Source: Pseudovirgaria hyperparasitica
Taxonomy: Eukaryota; Ascomycota; Dothideomycetes; Acrospermales; Acrospermaceae
DNA: 64,000 nt
Reading direction: 5' to 3'
Assembly (NCBI RefSeq): GCF_010093815.1
Contig: NW_022985567.1
Coordinates: 397,367-461,366, forward strand
The stretch's first letter is position 1. Every line of letters begins with the position of its first letter. This document shows positions 34,037 through 47,330 of the stretch, piece after piece. Both the position numbers and the translations under genes were made by a program. The notes under the pieces were generated by a model. The model had not been told where the DNA came from. It made no database searches and was given only the letters and a program-made list of their open reading frames with translations.

Positions 34037-37000
34037 TCAGCCGCCGCCGTTATCACTCTCTATCCTTTCTGCTGTGTCAAATCTTGCAATCTTAGGCCTC
34101 CGCGTCGTGAGTCTTGGCTCTGGACTGCTATCCTCTCCTGCTTCGCGTTTTGCTTTTTCCATGACCTCCATCGTGATATCACGAGCTTGCCGTTCGATCG
34201 TCTTGTCTTGAACAGCCTCACTAGGATGCGCTAGGTACGTCTCGATTAGAGCCTTGAGTGTTTGTGCTCTGTTCAAAGTTTAGCTCGTGTTCAATGAGAT
34301 CAGATTCACGTGCACGCGTGATAGAACATCAGGGTATGTGACTTTTGGGGGATGACACAGTAAACGGCGTATCCGAGTACAGTGTAATACACAAAGTGAC
34401 AGGAAGGACTCACCGGACAGGCTTTGCCAGGTAATTATTCATTCCTGCTTCAAGACATTTTTCTCGGTCACCTTGTATGGCAGAAGCAGTCATCGCGATA
34501 ATCAATACATTCTTCACAACCGGGTCCGGGTGTCGGCGAATATCGCGAGTAGCGTCGTAGCCATCCTTGACGGGCATTTGGCAGTCCATAAGGACTAGGT
34601 GGAACGGTTTTCCCTCCCGACTTGCTCGTTCCAAAGCCTCGATGGTCTTGCTCCCATCTACGAATGCTTCGCATTGGAAGCCAAGCTTAGCCACAAATGA
34701 GATGGCGATGCGTTGGTTGATTAGGTTGTCCTCTGCTATGCAGATGCGTAGTTGATCTCGAGGGATCGTGGACAGATCAATTATACCGGGCGCCTGTTGA
34801 CCCTCCTGAGCAGTTGGTGTAGAGAACTTAGCCATAGGATTCACGTCTCGTCCCCTCGCTTCCGTCTCTGTCTCTGTCACCTTTTTGAAGGTTATAGCGA
34901 ATGAGACAGTCGTGCCTACACCTGGAGTAGAGTCCAGCCAGATTTTGCCATCCATAACGCTTACAATCGCTTTACAAATCGATAACCCAAGGCCGGTCCC
35001 TCCATATCCTCGCGAGCTTGAACTCTCAATCTGGCTGAATGGTAAAAAGAGCTTATTTTTCTGGTCCTTCGAGATACCGATGCCAGTATCGGCGACACTG
35101 CAAGTAATGTCCACGGTGTCGTTTGTTTCGGAGATCACAGAGGCGGAAACTGTTACTGCTCCCTCCGTAGTGAATTTGTAGGCGTTCGACAGTAGGTTCA
35201 TTAGCACTTGGTGTAGGCGTATGCCGTCTGCTAGCACGAAAATGTCTTTCAGACGATCATCTAATAGTACCCTTGTTTTCAAGCCACGCTCTTCATTGGT
35301 ATATGATAAAGCCCTTACAACCTCGGTAATGGTCTCCGTAAGATTTAAAGAAGTCACAATCATATTCATTTTGCCAGCTTCAAGCTTGCTGAAGTCCAGG
35401 AGGTCGTTGATGATGGACAAGAGAAGATCAGCACAAGTTCGGATGCTGTCAGCATATGAGTTCTGCTCGGTCGTCATTTGGCTAGCCTTTAACAGCTCCG
35501 ACATGCCAATGACGCCGTTCAATGGTGTCCTTAGTTCATGTGAGACGTTGGCCAGAAATAGTGATTTTGCACGTGCAGCCTCTTCTTTCAACTGCACGTT
35601 TCGAATTGCTATAGCTTCGGCGATTTTGGCCTTGTTTTCCGACTCGCGAGCTTGCGCAAGTGCTTGTTTTTGCATGTCCAACATGGCAACGTTGCTCGCA
35701 CTGACCCGCTCTATACGCTTGAACATCAATGCGTTTGCCAAGGAGATACCGATTTGGTTAACAAGAAGTCCAAGAACCGTAACATTACGCTCTGTAAAGG
35801 AGTTTGGTGGTCCCTCGCAGTATAAACTCCCAAGTAAGACGTTATTGCCATGAAGTATTGGCATGCATATAACGGCCTTGCCTTCAGGATTGCGACGCAG
35901 GTATGCTTCCGGCACATTCGAAAACCTTTCATCCTCTATGATATTGGGCACAAAGACGATCTCCTTGAAGCGAAGTGAGTAGAGAGTGACCTGGCGAGCG
36001 ATTTGATCATCGACGGATTGGAGCGGTTGTCCTTTGGGAAACGTCGTAACTCCGTCAGGGGTACCAACGGTGGCTACAGTCCATTCGGTTTGGTCTTCGA
36101 CCACGATTGCAGAAACATCAGCTGTCGTTGATTCTAGTATAATTTCGGTCATCTTAGATAGTAACTTGTCCTCTTTCAGCTCAGATGATAGGACCTGGCT
36201 GGCTTCTAAAATTCCTTGAAGGTCTATCACATCGAGGCCTGATGCAGAGAGTGTAGCGTTATTAGACATGACCGGTAGGGAAGCTTCTGCTTTCCTTCCA
36301 TTAGGATACTGAGGAGACAACCATGCAGTTGTACGGTCGGCGGACGTCTCTAAGCCTAGTTTGTTATTCTCCTGAGCTTCATTCTGGCTCAAGCGAAATT
36401 CCGTATTATTCGTGTCGATTATGGTGGTCTGGCATTCTGCATCAGCTGTACTCAGGCTCGAATAGCCCTGCAGTAGCCACTCGTATTGGTCTTTTAGTTG
36501 TGTGCACTTGCCTAATGCAGATATTCTGCGATAGGATGATATAGCTTCCACCATCATGCGTTTGGCAGGTCTTTTGGCTCCTTGACGGATGAGAGAACCA
36601 GCGTAGAGTTCGAATGCAAGGCCTTCATCCAAGGTGAAATTGTTCAGTTCAGCGTCGTCGAGGGCTGCTTCATAGCTTCTCATCGCCTCTGAGACCTGAC
36701 CAGAGACATCGGCTATCTCGGCAGATAGCAAGGCTAGCCATAGTCGATAGTTTATGTCGTTGAATAACGTTGACGAGCGAATTCTCTCGTAGTAGCCGCG
36801 AATCTTGGTGAGTAGAGTGCCGCGCATGCTGCTCATGCCTTCGCTACTGACATGCGTCTCACCATTCTCCGCCCTCCGTCGTAAGAGGCCGATGTAGCTT
36901 AGACTCAGGAAGAAGAGATTGGAGTATGTATATCTCATGCAGAACAGACTCTCCATCGTCGTGAGAAGTCTCTCCCCGGTCGCAATAGCCTCTTCAAAGT

Positions 37001-40000
37001 GACCGTAACGGTATTGCGCCTCTAGAAGATATGATAGATATAGAGTGCGCGGTCGTCTCGGGTTGGAGGACCTAAGATCAATCTCCTGGAGATATGTGGT
37101 GGAGTCGTGATTATCGTCATTCAAGACACCGTCAGCTGAAGACGTACGCGTTTTCCCTTGCATTGCCTTGCAGAATTGCGCTGTAGATATTAGCAATACG
37201 CCGCCCCTTAAATCATGCTGCCAGTTTTTGTACTCTGCGGGAGCTTCTTGGGTATACGCTTCGACCTCTGCTAGGTCATCGGAGGCTTGCAGACGAAAGG
37301 AACTGACTATGCCTCTGTTGAGTAACGACATGATCCGGTCTCCCGCCTGCACAGAAGCTTCGTTTGCTTCATTCAATGAAGGTATCTGATGTCTGATGTG
37401 GGTCTCTAAGTGGCCAATGAAGAGTGGATACAGAGTCCCAAAACGGCCTAAAGTGTATGCACCACACGATTCCTCGGCACCGAAGCGGTCGAGGAATCGC
37501 CGGGCAATTGCAGCGATATCTATGCCTAATTTGCTATTGCTGAACCTGCCGATGACGATACTGGACCAGTGCAGATAGCCCAGAGCCAATTGCGGCACTG
37601 TGCCTCGATTCAGCTGGAGTTTGACCATCTCAAGCGTCATCTGATAGAACAGTAGTGAGTTACTCCAGAACGCTGCACTGAGGAGTTCAACCAGAACAGG
37701 ACCAATGGTCTCTAATGTCCGATCTTTCGTCAACGGTCGATCAGCAAGCGCTGTTCCACCTTCCTGTTGCATGACGACCGCGCAGAGCGCCTGTTGCTCG
37801 GAATCTATCTTTTCCCATGATGCGTCGTGTACCGTAAGTCCCAGGTCTGATAAACACGTCTTCAAAGCCATCCAAGCGTTGTGACTGTCACCTTGGATCG
37901 CCCAGATTCGCGATTGTAGGATCCAAGAAGGCGCTTTATCTACGGCATCTTTCGCCTTGTTGAAAGTCGTTTGTAATAGGCCCAGGGCAGGCTCGAAGAG
38001 ACCTTGGAACCAATAGCACTCCGCAGTACGGGTGAAAAGTCTCAAAGTCTCCTGGTAGTTGACATCCTTGCTGGCTTGGTGTTTGGCGCCGATCTTAGAC
38101 CCCTGAACGAGAGTCGATGCGTCCCAAGGCGCGGTTGGCAGTCCAGATTCAGATACTTGTGAGTCGATAGATTCGTCCCACGGGTCATCTTGTAGCAGTT
38201 GCAAGCAGTTGCTATAGTAGAATAACGCTGTCTCGCGAGCTCCTGTTTCGCACGCATGTTCCGCCGCTTGGTATAAAACATCGCGAAAGGCTGCACGTTC
38301 AGGAAGTCGACTCTTGATCAGGTCGGCGGCTAGACAGATATGTCTGCTGCGAACATACAAAGACTTGCTTCCTACCACAGTATTGTCCTGGCTGCCATGT
38401 TTTATCATTGTCTGGGCGATCAGGAAATGCATCTCAGCAGCGCTGTAGTCATCGGCCAAAGCCATGGCTGCCTGCAGATAGCGGTCATGACTGAACCTGA
38501 AGCGATCCTCGGTGTCTCCAGTCGTGATGATATATACTGCCAGGGCTCCTTCAAGTCCAGCGACAGCATCTTTGGATGACACGATGGGCATCGGTGATGC
38601 TTCAAGGCAAGTGTACGTCCCGCTCATTAGATCTTTGATAAGACTGAAGGAAAATGACGTCCCTATCATGGACGCCCACGCTAAGAGCGACTGCGTTTCC
38701 GGTGCTAGTGCTCGGAATTTTTTAGTGATGAAGTCATTGTTAATTTGTTCGCCATATGACTGAGATTCAAATTCGGAAAAGATCTTGTCGATGTCGTACT
38801 CCCAGAGTGAATCCTTCCAATTGTAGTATATGCAATTCTTTCGCTGGCAGGTATCGAGAACCTCACGTATCAGAAATGGATTGCCGCGAGTCTTCTCCTG
38901 AATCACCGCTGCCAATGGTAGTATGTACTCTCTGTCTCTATGAAGGGTTGCTTCCACGTAGTCTAGCGTTTCTTCTTCGGCGAAGGGCTTTAGCTCAATG
39001 TACGTAGATCGAGGTAATAGAGCGCGGATCCATTCGGGTAGCATGTCTTCGGCTCTGAATGTCATTATTAGGAGAATGGGGATTTTACTGGATATAATAT
39101 TGCGGATAAGATCTAAGCTCTCGGAGTCCGCAAATTGTAAGTCATCAACTGAGCAGGCTATGAAACTTTCTGTGGCCAAGAGGCGAAGTACGTCGAGGAA
39201 AGTATTCTTGAACCGCAATGACTTGTTGGATCCACCGGATCGCAACCAATCGGCCGCCGTGTTTCCTGATGAACCAGCAGCTGTACTTTGCAGGGCAGGA
39301 GAAGAAGCTCTTCTCGACACATCAGCTGGGGGAGACTTCTGCCGAGAGCTGTTCGTGTGATCTCCAGAATCCAGAAGCCATGCAGGTAGGTCAAGGTACG
39401 CATGAAGAGAGCCCCAGACAGGATAAACTGTATTACGGATCATGCTATGAAACTCGGTGGAGACGTCGCTTTCGGAAAAGATTTGACGGAAGATTGAAGA
39501 CATAAGCCGCAGAACGGGATCGAAAGGAGTTCGTTTTGCTTGATCGAATTTTGTTGAGGCGAAATAGCCATGCGAACGAGCGTGTACCTGAACACTCTGA
39601 ACCAGACACGACTTGCCAAGCCCAGCCGTGCCATTGATGGCTATGATCTCACAATGACCTTTGCGCCGCAGGCGTTGAACTTTCCTTAAGAGTATTGATG
39701 GGCTTTCGTTGCTACCGCTGTGGAGTGAATTTGACCTCATGATTGACGACGAATTGATACTAGCACTAGCGGCTCGTCCGTGGTCAGACGAAATCCTAGG
39801 AGCCGGCAAAGGTTTAACATCGGACATGTCCTCATTGCTCGAAGCGTTAGCAACCGTCCTTGGGCTGACGAGCCCCAGAGTCGCGGCATTTGCGTGTGCA
39901 GGATCAACGCCACTTCCATTTCTGCTGTCCTGTCGTCCCTCAGAGCTTCCGCTTTCTGAAAAGGCGTCATCCGCGTGGCTGGATTCCATTCTAGGATCAT

Positions 40001-41430
40001 TTGATGACGTAGAGCTCATGGTGTTTACTCCACTGCGGAGCGCGTGAGGCTGATGCTGCCGCTTGGCAATGCGGTCTATCGTGTCAATTATTTTCTGCCG
40101 CTCATCTCGGCGACCGATTTGACCTGTCGGCAAGCTGAAGAAAGAAGACACATCCTTTGCGGCGATCTTGAAATTTGCGAGCCCGGCGGTGTCGCCCTCT
40201 GTGAGTAGGTTCTGGATTTTGATTAGGTCATGCTTCAACCCCGTTGTAGAATGATATCTATCGTCAATCTTGCGTTGTGTCATTTTCTGGATGACCGCGG
40301 ACAAGGCCTCAGGCACCTCAAGTCGTTTCGAAGTCAAAGGAGGGAGACGCGAACTCAGCAGAGCCTGCATTACGTTCAGCGGAGTCTGGCCGCTGAATGC
40401 ATTCTCGCCGGTCAAAATCGTAAAGAACAGAATTCCCAAGCTATAGATATCGGTGCGGACTGTGAGAGTGGCGTTAGTCTTTGCAAAAGATTCAATACGA
40501 AGCAGTACTCACGGTCAGGCTCGGCGGGTAAGCGGCCCGTCTGCTCAGGTGCGATAAACTGCAACTTGTGTTCTATACCAACCTCTCGACTGAGCGAAGA
40601 CCATCCGGAGAAACTCGTCAAGCCCTGTTCGAAACTCCGAGCACCTGAGCCAAAATTGATCATCTTCACTCGGCCGGTGTCTCGGTTCAGATGGAACGCA
40701 TCGCCTCTAAGCTCCCCGTGTACAAGTCCGTTTTGGTGGTGAAGAACTTCGCAACATGTAGCAGCGCCTATAGCGAAATGTAGAAAGGATTGAAGGGATA
40801 TCTCCTTGCCTTTCTTTGACTCGATGCTCTTGAATTCCCACGAATCTGCTTTTTGCACACCTCTATATGCGTTTGGTCCGAATTCGACAAGCTCACGTAG
40901 ATAATTAGGCCCGGGTGCTTCTGAAATTGAGACAACCAGGGCTACCTGTCCAGCGCGCGGCTGTAGGCGAATGAATTCCAAAGGCCGAATGAAGTGGTGG
41001 CATTCTGGATCGGACCTTTTGACAACAGCTTTACACACGGTAAATTCTCTTTCTAATCTCAATTTGTGACTGGAGACTCGTGCCACCACTGGTACTGCCT
41101 CTTCGCTCGGTTTACTGTTATTGATTGGTATGGTAGATTCGCCATTCAAAAATCGTGCTTGTGTATGGGCCCCAATAGTACCGGACATGGAGCTCTTATG
41201 CTGCACCCTAGTTTCGACATTCTTCCGATGAGCCTCAGGTATACGTCTACCAAAGAAATGCCAGTTGTCGTAGCTCTGTGAAGCATTAGCTGCTTGTTGA
41301 CCACATTTGACGCGGGCGATCTTCGTACAGAATGGAATGGTTCTTTCTCAGTATCCCAGGTGTAGCCAGGAATCTCCGACAGCCTCTGAAAGATCTGGGA
41401 GATCCATGTTCCACGGCCTTCACTTGCCAT
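34037..41430 (-). CDS. group X hybrid histidine kinase (Chk1/Mak2/Mak3 type)
   Basis: Very large hybrid histidine kinase of the class with an N-terminal kinase-like domain, which in yeasts senses peroxide and signals through Ypd1 to Mcs4/Ssk1 and Prr1/Skn7. Minus-strand exons: 41430-about 41245, 41200-40513, 40459-34414 and 34268-34037, about 2383 aa. Order: pseudokinase (to about 350); P-loop AAA-like ATPase (INGTAGLGKSCLVQS, about 565); helical TPR-like region (about 900-1400); GAF (about 1715-1880); HisKA NVSHELRTPLNG (H about 1932); HATPase with NLLSNAYKFT, DTGIGIS and GGTGLGLSI; receiver CIAEDNLINQ ... MDCQMPVKDG (D about 2250) ... KPVR. In the kinase-like part the catalytic loop reads VHGELRGDAF and DFG is NFG, so it is probably inactive. 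The first intron would be only 44 nt, or 50 nt with a GTAGAC donor. Confidence 0.9.
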
Positions 41431-42045
41431 GTTTGCGTGTGTTGGGCTGCGGTCTGCGCTATCAAGTCATGGTCGCACATGCGCGAGTGCTTGCGGAGCA
41501 CGAGCGCAGCCGCGGATATATCTATGTGCTCAGATTCCAGTTGTACATCCTGCTGTGAATAGGTAGGTCAGGACTTTGAGATCGCTGAAGGTGGCAGGGA
41601 AGGGTCATGTAATCTGAGAACTGTCGCGATCTCGAATCTCGATGCGGGAACTACGGCGTACGTAATTACGGGTGGATTCATTAGGGCGGCCGAAACTGGT
41701 GATTGGACACATCCATAATTCCTGCGCGTGTATCCCGCTCTTTACATCCACACCCCGGGAACAGTAGTTATTGACGTTTGAGCTTGGTACTCGAGAATGA
41801 TGTTATGAATCTCTGAGCAAGCAAGCGCGATCTTGGAATCACGGGATGGACCATCACTATCTCAACTCCACCCGACACAGCAGATGAGGAGCAGCAGCAC
41901 ACTAGCGGTTCTTCAACTCCAACCCTCACTGCAACACATGAGCGCCTTTATAGCGAGCGACACAATCTAGCACTGCATTGTATGCGATCAGATAACTTTA
42001 CTTAGGGAGTTTTCGACCCTACAGCTGGCCGGCCAATGCAAGAAC
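41431..42045. other. divergent promoter region
   Basis: 615 bp between the group X kinase and the ankyrin-DIL gene, read in opposite directions. No element recognised. Confidence 0.4.
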
Positions 42046-44655
42046 ATGGACCATCACTCGATCGACGATAACGAGGTCTTCGAGAATCAAAATAAGCCAA
42101 GGCGGCTACCAAGTGATCTCCCCACGTCACTAGATGACCGACGAAGCGTACCCATTCTGGGAGAAGAGACCGAGATCTATGATGCCTGGCAAGGTAGGAG
42201 TAGACTTGTCTACAGCTATAAGTTTGCTGACCAAGGTCACAGGTCAGTCGCAGTTCTTGACGAATCCGATTCCTGCACGGCCCCTAGACTTCAACCTGAC
42301 CCTCGACGATGGCGGCTTTGAAGAGGAACAAACATTGTCTCGACTTGAGGATAGCGATAGCCGCCTAGTCCAAATGCTTGCGAGTCAAGCACGGCACAAA
42401 AATGACAGTACTGCAAACGAGGACGAGGAGACGCTTATAGGAGATGATAAGCTTTCTGAGCAGGAGAAACAAAACACACTTCAGAGCTTACTGAACATGG
42501 CGGCATCCAATGGAGATGTTGAAAGAGTTGGTCGACTACTGAAAGGCAGCGCCAAAGACTACATCGATATCGACGCCGCGGACAGTGATGGTACCCCTCC
42601 TTTGATTTACGCCTGCTGCTTTGGACATGAAGACGTTGTAGCTGCTCTGCTCGAAGCAGGGGCCAATGTTGATATTCAAGATCGCAACCAATGGAGTCCT
42701 CTCATGTGGGCCATGACCAACCGACACAAATCGATAGCAAAGGTCCTGTTAGACCACGGGGCCTCGCCGGAGGTGAAATCATCTTCGGGAAGAACGGCAT
42801 TCGATTTTGTTGCCCCGAACAGCGAGATTTCCGAATATCTACACGAGAGTGGCTACAATATCGGAAGCGTCGGTGTCGGTGTCGGTGGGGATGATTTCTA
42901 CAACTCAGGCTTCTCTCAGGACCGATTCGAGGAAGAAATGCAAGAGAATGAGATGAAACGCCGGATGATGATGGAGAGTGCTTTTAACTTGGAGGTAGAT
43001 CTCGGGAATCTTGGTATTGATGAGCAGCCTGAAGTGCGTACGCTGATATTCACCCTCGACGTTCATGATGCTCACCGTGTACTTAGGATCCCGAGGAGTT
43101 TGACGCTGACGTGCAGGAGTTTGTTTGGGACAGGTGCCTGAACGACCAAATGTTTGTATTTCAGGAAAGCGATCTCGAACGCATCCTTGATGTGATCATC
43201 ACAAACATGACGCCACAGCGATCCCCTTCTCAGAAGCCAGTCCCGGCAAACATCCTGTTTTTGAGTGCACGCTATGCACACTACCATGCCAGTGCCGAGC
43301 TCTTGGAAAAACTGCTTATCGCTGCCATGGACAAGATTAACGATGTCGTAGAGCGACATCAATGGGACATGACGATACTTGCATTCTGGATATCCAATGC
43401 GACATTACTTTTGCACTACCTGAAGAAGGACACGGGCCTTTCGGGAGCAACAACGAGCTTTCAGATCCACATTGCAGATCTGATTAATGAGATATTCATC
43501 CTGATCATACGAGATGCAGAGCGAAGAATAGACAAATTCTTCGACACAGCGATGCTGGACCACGAGACGATTCCTGGTTTCGAGGACATACATTTCCAGA
43601 ACGAATGGAAGATCTTCCGCTCGAAGCCCAAAGCCAAACCCCCAGAGCCGCCAGAAAAACGATTCAGACCGCCCTCACCCAAGAGACGCGCTCAAATTGC
43701 TCCGCGCAACATCACTTCGCTCCTATCGTCGACCTTGTTCGTGCTAGACCTGTACGACGTCCATTCTGTCATCACCGCCCAGGTGTTGTCGCAACTCCTG
43801 TACTGGATCGGCGCCGAGACTTTCAACCGCATCATGAGCAATCGCAAGTACCTCGCACGTACCAAAGCAATGCAGATCCGCATGAACGTGTCCGTGCTCG
43901 AGGACTGGGCACGGTCAAACAACCGCAAGCCCGAGCACTACGAAAACGGCTCAATGACATCAACAGGCGAGACGACAGTCGAGTCCTCCACCCGCCATCT
44001 CGCCCCGTCCGTGCAACTCCTCCAGTGGCTCCAGGTGCTCTCCTCGCTAGGCGACGACTTTGAAGCCCTCGTCGCCACCCTCCAACAACTCCCCCGCCTC
44101 ACGCACCAGCAGCTCATCCACGCCGTCAAGTACTACCGCCCCGAAGTCGGCGAAAAATCTCTCGCCAAAACCGCCCTCAAATACCTCCACGCCCTCCAGA
44201 AAGAAGCCTCGGAGCGCAAGCTCCGCGACAAGAAGAAGAAGCAGCGCGACAGTCTAGCCAAGCGCACCTCCACCGACTCCTCGCCTGCCGCAACCACACA
44301 GTCCCATCCCTCCACCCCCGCGAAACAGCCCTCCGACCCTACCACCTCCTCCTCACCCTCACCCTCCCCCGCAGAATACCCCGGAGCCGCCGGAGCCAGC
44401 GACGCAGAGCACGAACCCGACGCCCCCGAAAACCTCCTCCTCGACCCCTCGTACATGCTCCCCTTTTCGCTGCCCACGTCGACGGACATGCTGATTAGCT
44501 ATGGCGCCGGCTTCGGCGGCGTCAATCGCGAGCGCGAACGCAAGTATTTGCCCACTGTCCCGCCGGAGTTTTTGGTCAGGCTGGATCCGAATGGTGGGCA
44601 GGCTGTTGGTAGGCTGTATGAGGGGGCGCAGTGGAGTGATGATGGGTTTGGGTAG
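42046..44655 (+). CDS. ankyrin-repeat and DIL (dilute) domain protein
   Basis: Fungal ankyrin plus DIL protein, related to the dilute domain of class V myosin tails and afadin. It probably links cargo or membranes to the cytoskeleton; the exact role is poorly known. Exons 42046-42193, 42243-43033 and 43087-44655 give 835 aa. Ankyrin repeats at about 132-240: NMAASNGDVERVGRLLKG, PPLIYACCFGHEDVVAALLE, SPLMWAMTNRHKSIAKVLLD. DIL domain from about 318 to 690: QEFVWDRCLNDQMFVFQESD, MTILAFWISNATLLLHYL, LSQLLYWIGAETFNRIMSN, QIRMNVSVLEDWARSN. A Pro/Ser-rich stretch and a conserved-looking end (LISYGAGFGG) follow. The first intron (49 nt) joins DAWQ to GQSQFLTNPIPARPLDFNL. Confidence 0.88.
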
Positions 44656-45317
44656 GGGGTTGGGGGTTGGGGTGTGTGAGAGGGGGATTGGATGAACGGG
44701 TGAGAGGGGGGAGAGGGGGATGAGAGAGGGGTGGGGGGTGTATGTGTTTATATATACATATATATATATGAATACATGGATGTTGTTGTTGTATGGAGAT
44801 GTGTGTGTGTGAGGTGTGCATGGGACATGGGCGTTTTTCTGTGTGTGTGCGTACATGTGTGTGTGTGTGTGGACAAGACGTGAGTGCGGATGAGTGCATG
44901 TGCATAAGTACGTACGTGCATGCATGCATGTGCACGCATAGGCAGCTGCTTATTACGAGCGTGAAGAATAAATACATGCATACATCTTACATATATATAT
45001 ATATATATATTATATATATACACTAGACTAGCATTCCCACTTGCTCTAGTCTATGCAGTACTAAAAAGAAGGATATCAGAATTTAATATGTTATACAATA
45101 TGTAGTATATAGTAAGTATGTAATATATGTATCCAGAAAGGAAAAGAAGACGAAGAAATCAAAGACCTGGCCCGCAGCACTTTGCTCTCTACTCCCGCTA
45201 CCGCTACCCTAATCTCCGTCACGTCATGCACGTAACCATTATATACGCCATCCAGCTAATTAGCCACCTTGTGCACACCACCCGGGTTTTCGTGTGTGCA
45301 TGCATGCATGCATTCAT
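44656..45317. other. microsatellite-rich convergent spacer
   Basis: 662 bp between two gene 3' ends. G-rich sequence, then (TA)n at about 44752-44770 and 44990-45020, and (GT)n at about 44800-44870. Confidence 0.6.
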
Positions 45318-47330
45318 TCACCGCGCCATACCGACATTCGCTCTGCTCCCGCGATTTCCAGACGCCTCAGGCCCCCCAGCAACACCCCAGCCAGGCGTAC
45401 TACTCTTCCGCACGCCCGCCAGCGCAGGCCGCGTCACGCTATCCTGCACCTCCCGCCGGCCGCTCACGTTGCCAAAGCCCAAGACCTCGGGCCTGTCGAG
45501 GTCGAAGGGATCGCTCTTCCCACGGACGCGCCGTGCGGTAGATAGGTATGGGGTTGTCATGCTTGTGCGAGTGGAGTCGATTGGGTGGGGTGAGGGGTGG
45601 GGGGTGAAGAGAGGACGGACGGCGGGGTGGAGATGTGTGTTTGGGAGGGGTGAGGAGGGGGCGGGAGAGAGGTGAGGCGTGGGATAGGGATATGAGTATG
45701 ATGGATGTGGGTAGTCGGCAGCGTTGGGATTGGGAGTCTGAAGAGAGGCGGAATGAAAGGATGTTGCGTGAGGTGTGGGCGGGTGGGAGTGGAGAGCTGT
45801 TTGGAGGGATTGCGTGCGAGAGTGGCCTGGGTGGCGGAGATATTCTGGCGTGGTGCCTTGAGGGCTCGATGGATCTGCAAAGGGGTTGCGGAGAGGGGAG
45901 CGGGTTGGCGTCGTGATGGTGGTGGAGGATATGATGGGTTGGGAGGTGTTGTTTTTGGGTATAGGGGTTGAAGGTTTGCTAGTATCCGGGTTGACGATGC
46001 GGAGGGCGGCAGGACGGAGTGGTTGGATTGGGTCGAGAAAGGGGTCGTCGATGCTGTATAGGCTTTCGGTGTTGGGCGATGGAGAGGCAGGGTGGCCTAG
46101 GGGTGGGGAGTCTTTCTTTCTGTCCATGCGTGTTTTGATGCCTGCGACGAGGCCGTTGAAGCGGCTGCGGAAAGCGACTGGTGCGCTCATTGCGCGGCTT
46201 CGTGGAGAGTTTGGAGGCAGGCCGGTCGAATGGGACCACCGGCTCCTCCTTTGGCTGCCAGCGGTGTTGGTGCTTTCGCTCTCCCTCGAGTCGGTCCGTG
46301 CATGGCTTGGTACTGCACCTGCGACTACAGAATCGTTCATCTCATCAATCTCTCCAGCCTGGTCACCTTTCTCGCCAGCCTCGCCTCTCCGTGGGAGCGC
46401 ATTTTTGCCTTGTCTCCGTCGCCTGAAACATAGAAAGACCAACGCTGCCACAAGAGCAATGCCCACCAAGCCAGCCACCACGCCTCCTGCAATGGGAACT
46501 GATATGGGAGGCCGAGACGAAGGACCGTCACCTGAAGATGCAGGAGAGGAGTTGGTATCGTCGCCAATTACTGTAGGCCCACTTTGCGATGATGATGGTG
46601 ACGGTGACGGTGATGGTGATGATGATATGGATGTGATTAGGCGCGTGCTTGATGTCGTAGCGGACGGCTGAGGCGACTGTCGGACGGATGGATCTACAGA
46701 ATTAGCTGTGAGAAATGTGTTATGCGCGACATTTGAAGTAGAGCGAAGACTACTGGGGGCGTCTTGTGGAGCCTCAGCAGACACGGCCTGGACAGAGACT
46801 GCCACTGATACATCTGGTACTGCCGCATGCGGCAGTACAGTCACCGGTGTTGAATCAGAATCTATAGAAACTGGAATATCAAGCGTACCTGGAGCTTGCA
46901 ACGAGGACAATACAAAGAGTTGTGGAGTCTGCTCGCTAGGTTGTGCTTGTGTTGTTGGTAGTAGGTCTGATGCTGGCGCTGGTGGTGCTGTCGAACCTGT
47001 AGGGCTTGACTGAGCATTGCCAGGCGGCGAATCCTGTCCCGAAGATACGGGGGCAGTCTGTACGGACGGGAGATTTCGTGAAGGTGTGGGAGTCTGCGCG
47101 AGTGTTTGCAATGGGGCGAATGAGGCTATAGTGGCCGACGATGGATCCTCCTGTCTGGATGACGGAGCGGATTGCGCAGAGCTGCCTGCTACCACCGAAG
47201 TCGGCGCCATGCCCAGCAGCGAGCTACTAGTGATTGTGATGGACGAGATGGGAGATGTGGGATCAAGACGTCGAGTGCGCGTACAGCGGCGACCGCTAAA
47301 GGTGGTGATGGAGTCTTGAGGTTCAGCCAT
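45318..47330 (-). CDS. Ser/Thr-rich single-pass membrane protein, unknown function
   Basis: 670 aa, single exon. Residues 1 to about 275 are rich in Ser, Thr, Pro and Ala, as in heavily O-mannosylated ectodomains. One membrane span lies near 280-305 (ISVPIAGGVVAGLVGIALVA), followed by FRRRRQGK, a positive-inside marker. The remaining 360 residues are a Pro/Ser-rich cytoplasmic tail with no recognisable domain. No signal peptide is seen with the start MAEPQDSITTF, so a type III topology or a missing 5' exon are both possible. The architecture recalls Mid2/Wsc-type sensors, but no named family is recognised. Confidence 0.65.
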   Translation of the reverse strand: MAEPQDSITTFSGRRCTRTRRLDPTSPISSITITSSSLLGMAPTSVVAGSSAQSAPSSRQEDPSSATIASFAPLQTLAQTPTPSRNLPSVQTAPVSSGQDSPPGNAQSSPTGSTAPPAPASDLLPTTQAQPSEQTPQLFVLSSLQAPGTLDIPVSIDSDSTPVTVLPHAAVPDVSVAVSVQAVSAEAPQDAPSSLRSTSNVAHNTFLTANSVDPSVRQSPQPSATTSSTRLITSISSSPSPSPSPSSSQSGPTVIGDDTNSSPASSGDGPSSRPPISVPIAGGVVAGLVGIALVAALVFLCFRRRRQGKNALPRRGEAGEKGDQAGEIDEMNDSVVAGAVPSHARTDSRESESTNTAGSQRRSRWSHSTGLPPNSPRSRAMSAPVAFRSRFNGLVAGIKTRMDRKKDSPPLGHPASPSPNTESLYSIDDPFLDPIQPLRPAALRIVNPDTSKPSTPIPKNNTSQPIISSTTITTPTRSPLRNPFADPSSPQGTTPEYLRHPGHSRTQSLQTALHSHPPTPHATSFHSASLQTPNPNAADYPHPSYSYPYPTPHLSPAPSSPLPNTHLHPAVRPLFTPHPSPHPIDSTRTSMTTPYLSTARRVRGKSDPFDLDRPEVLGFGNVSGRREVQDSVTRPALAGVRKSSTPGWGVAGGPEASGNRGSRANVGMAR

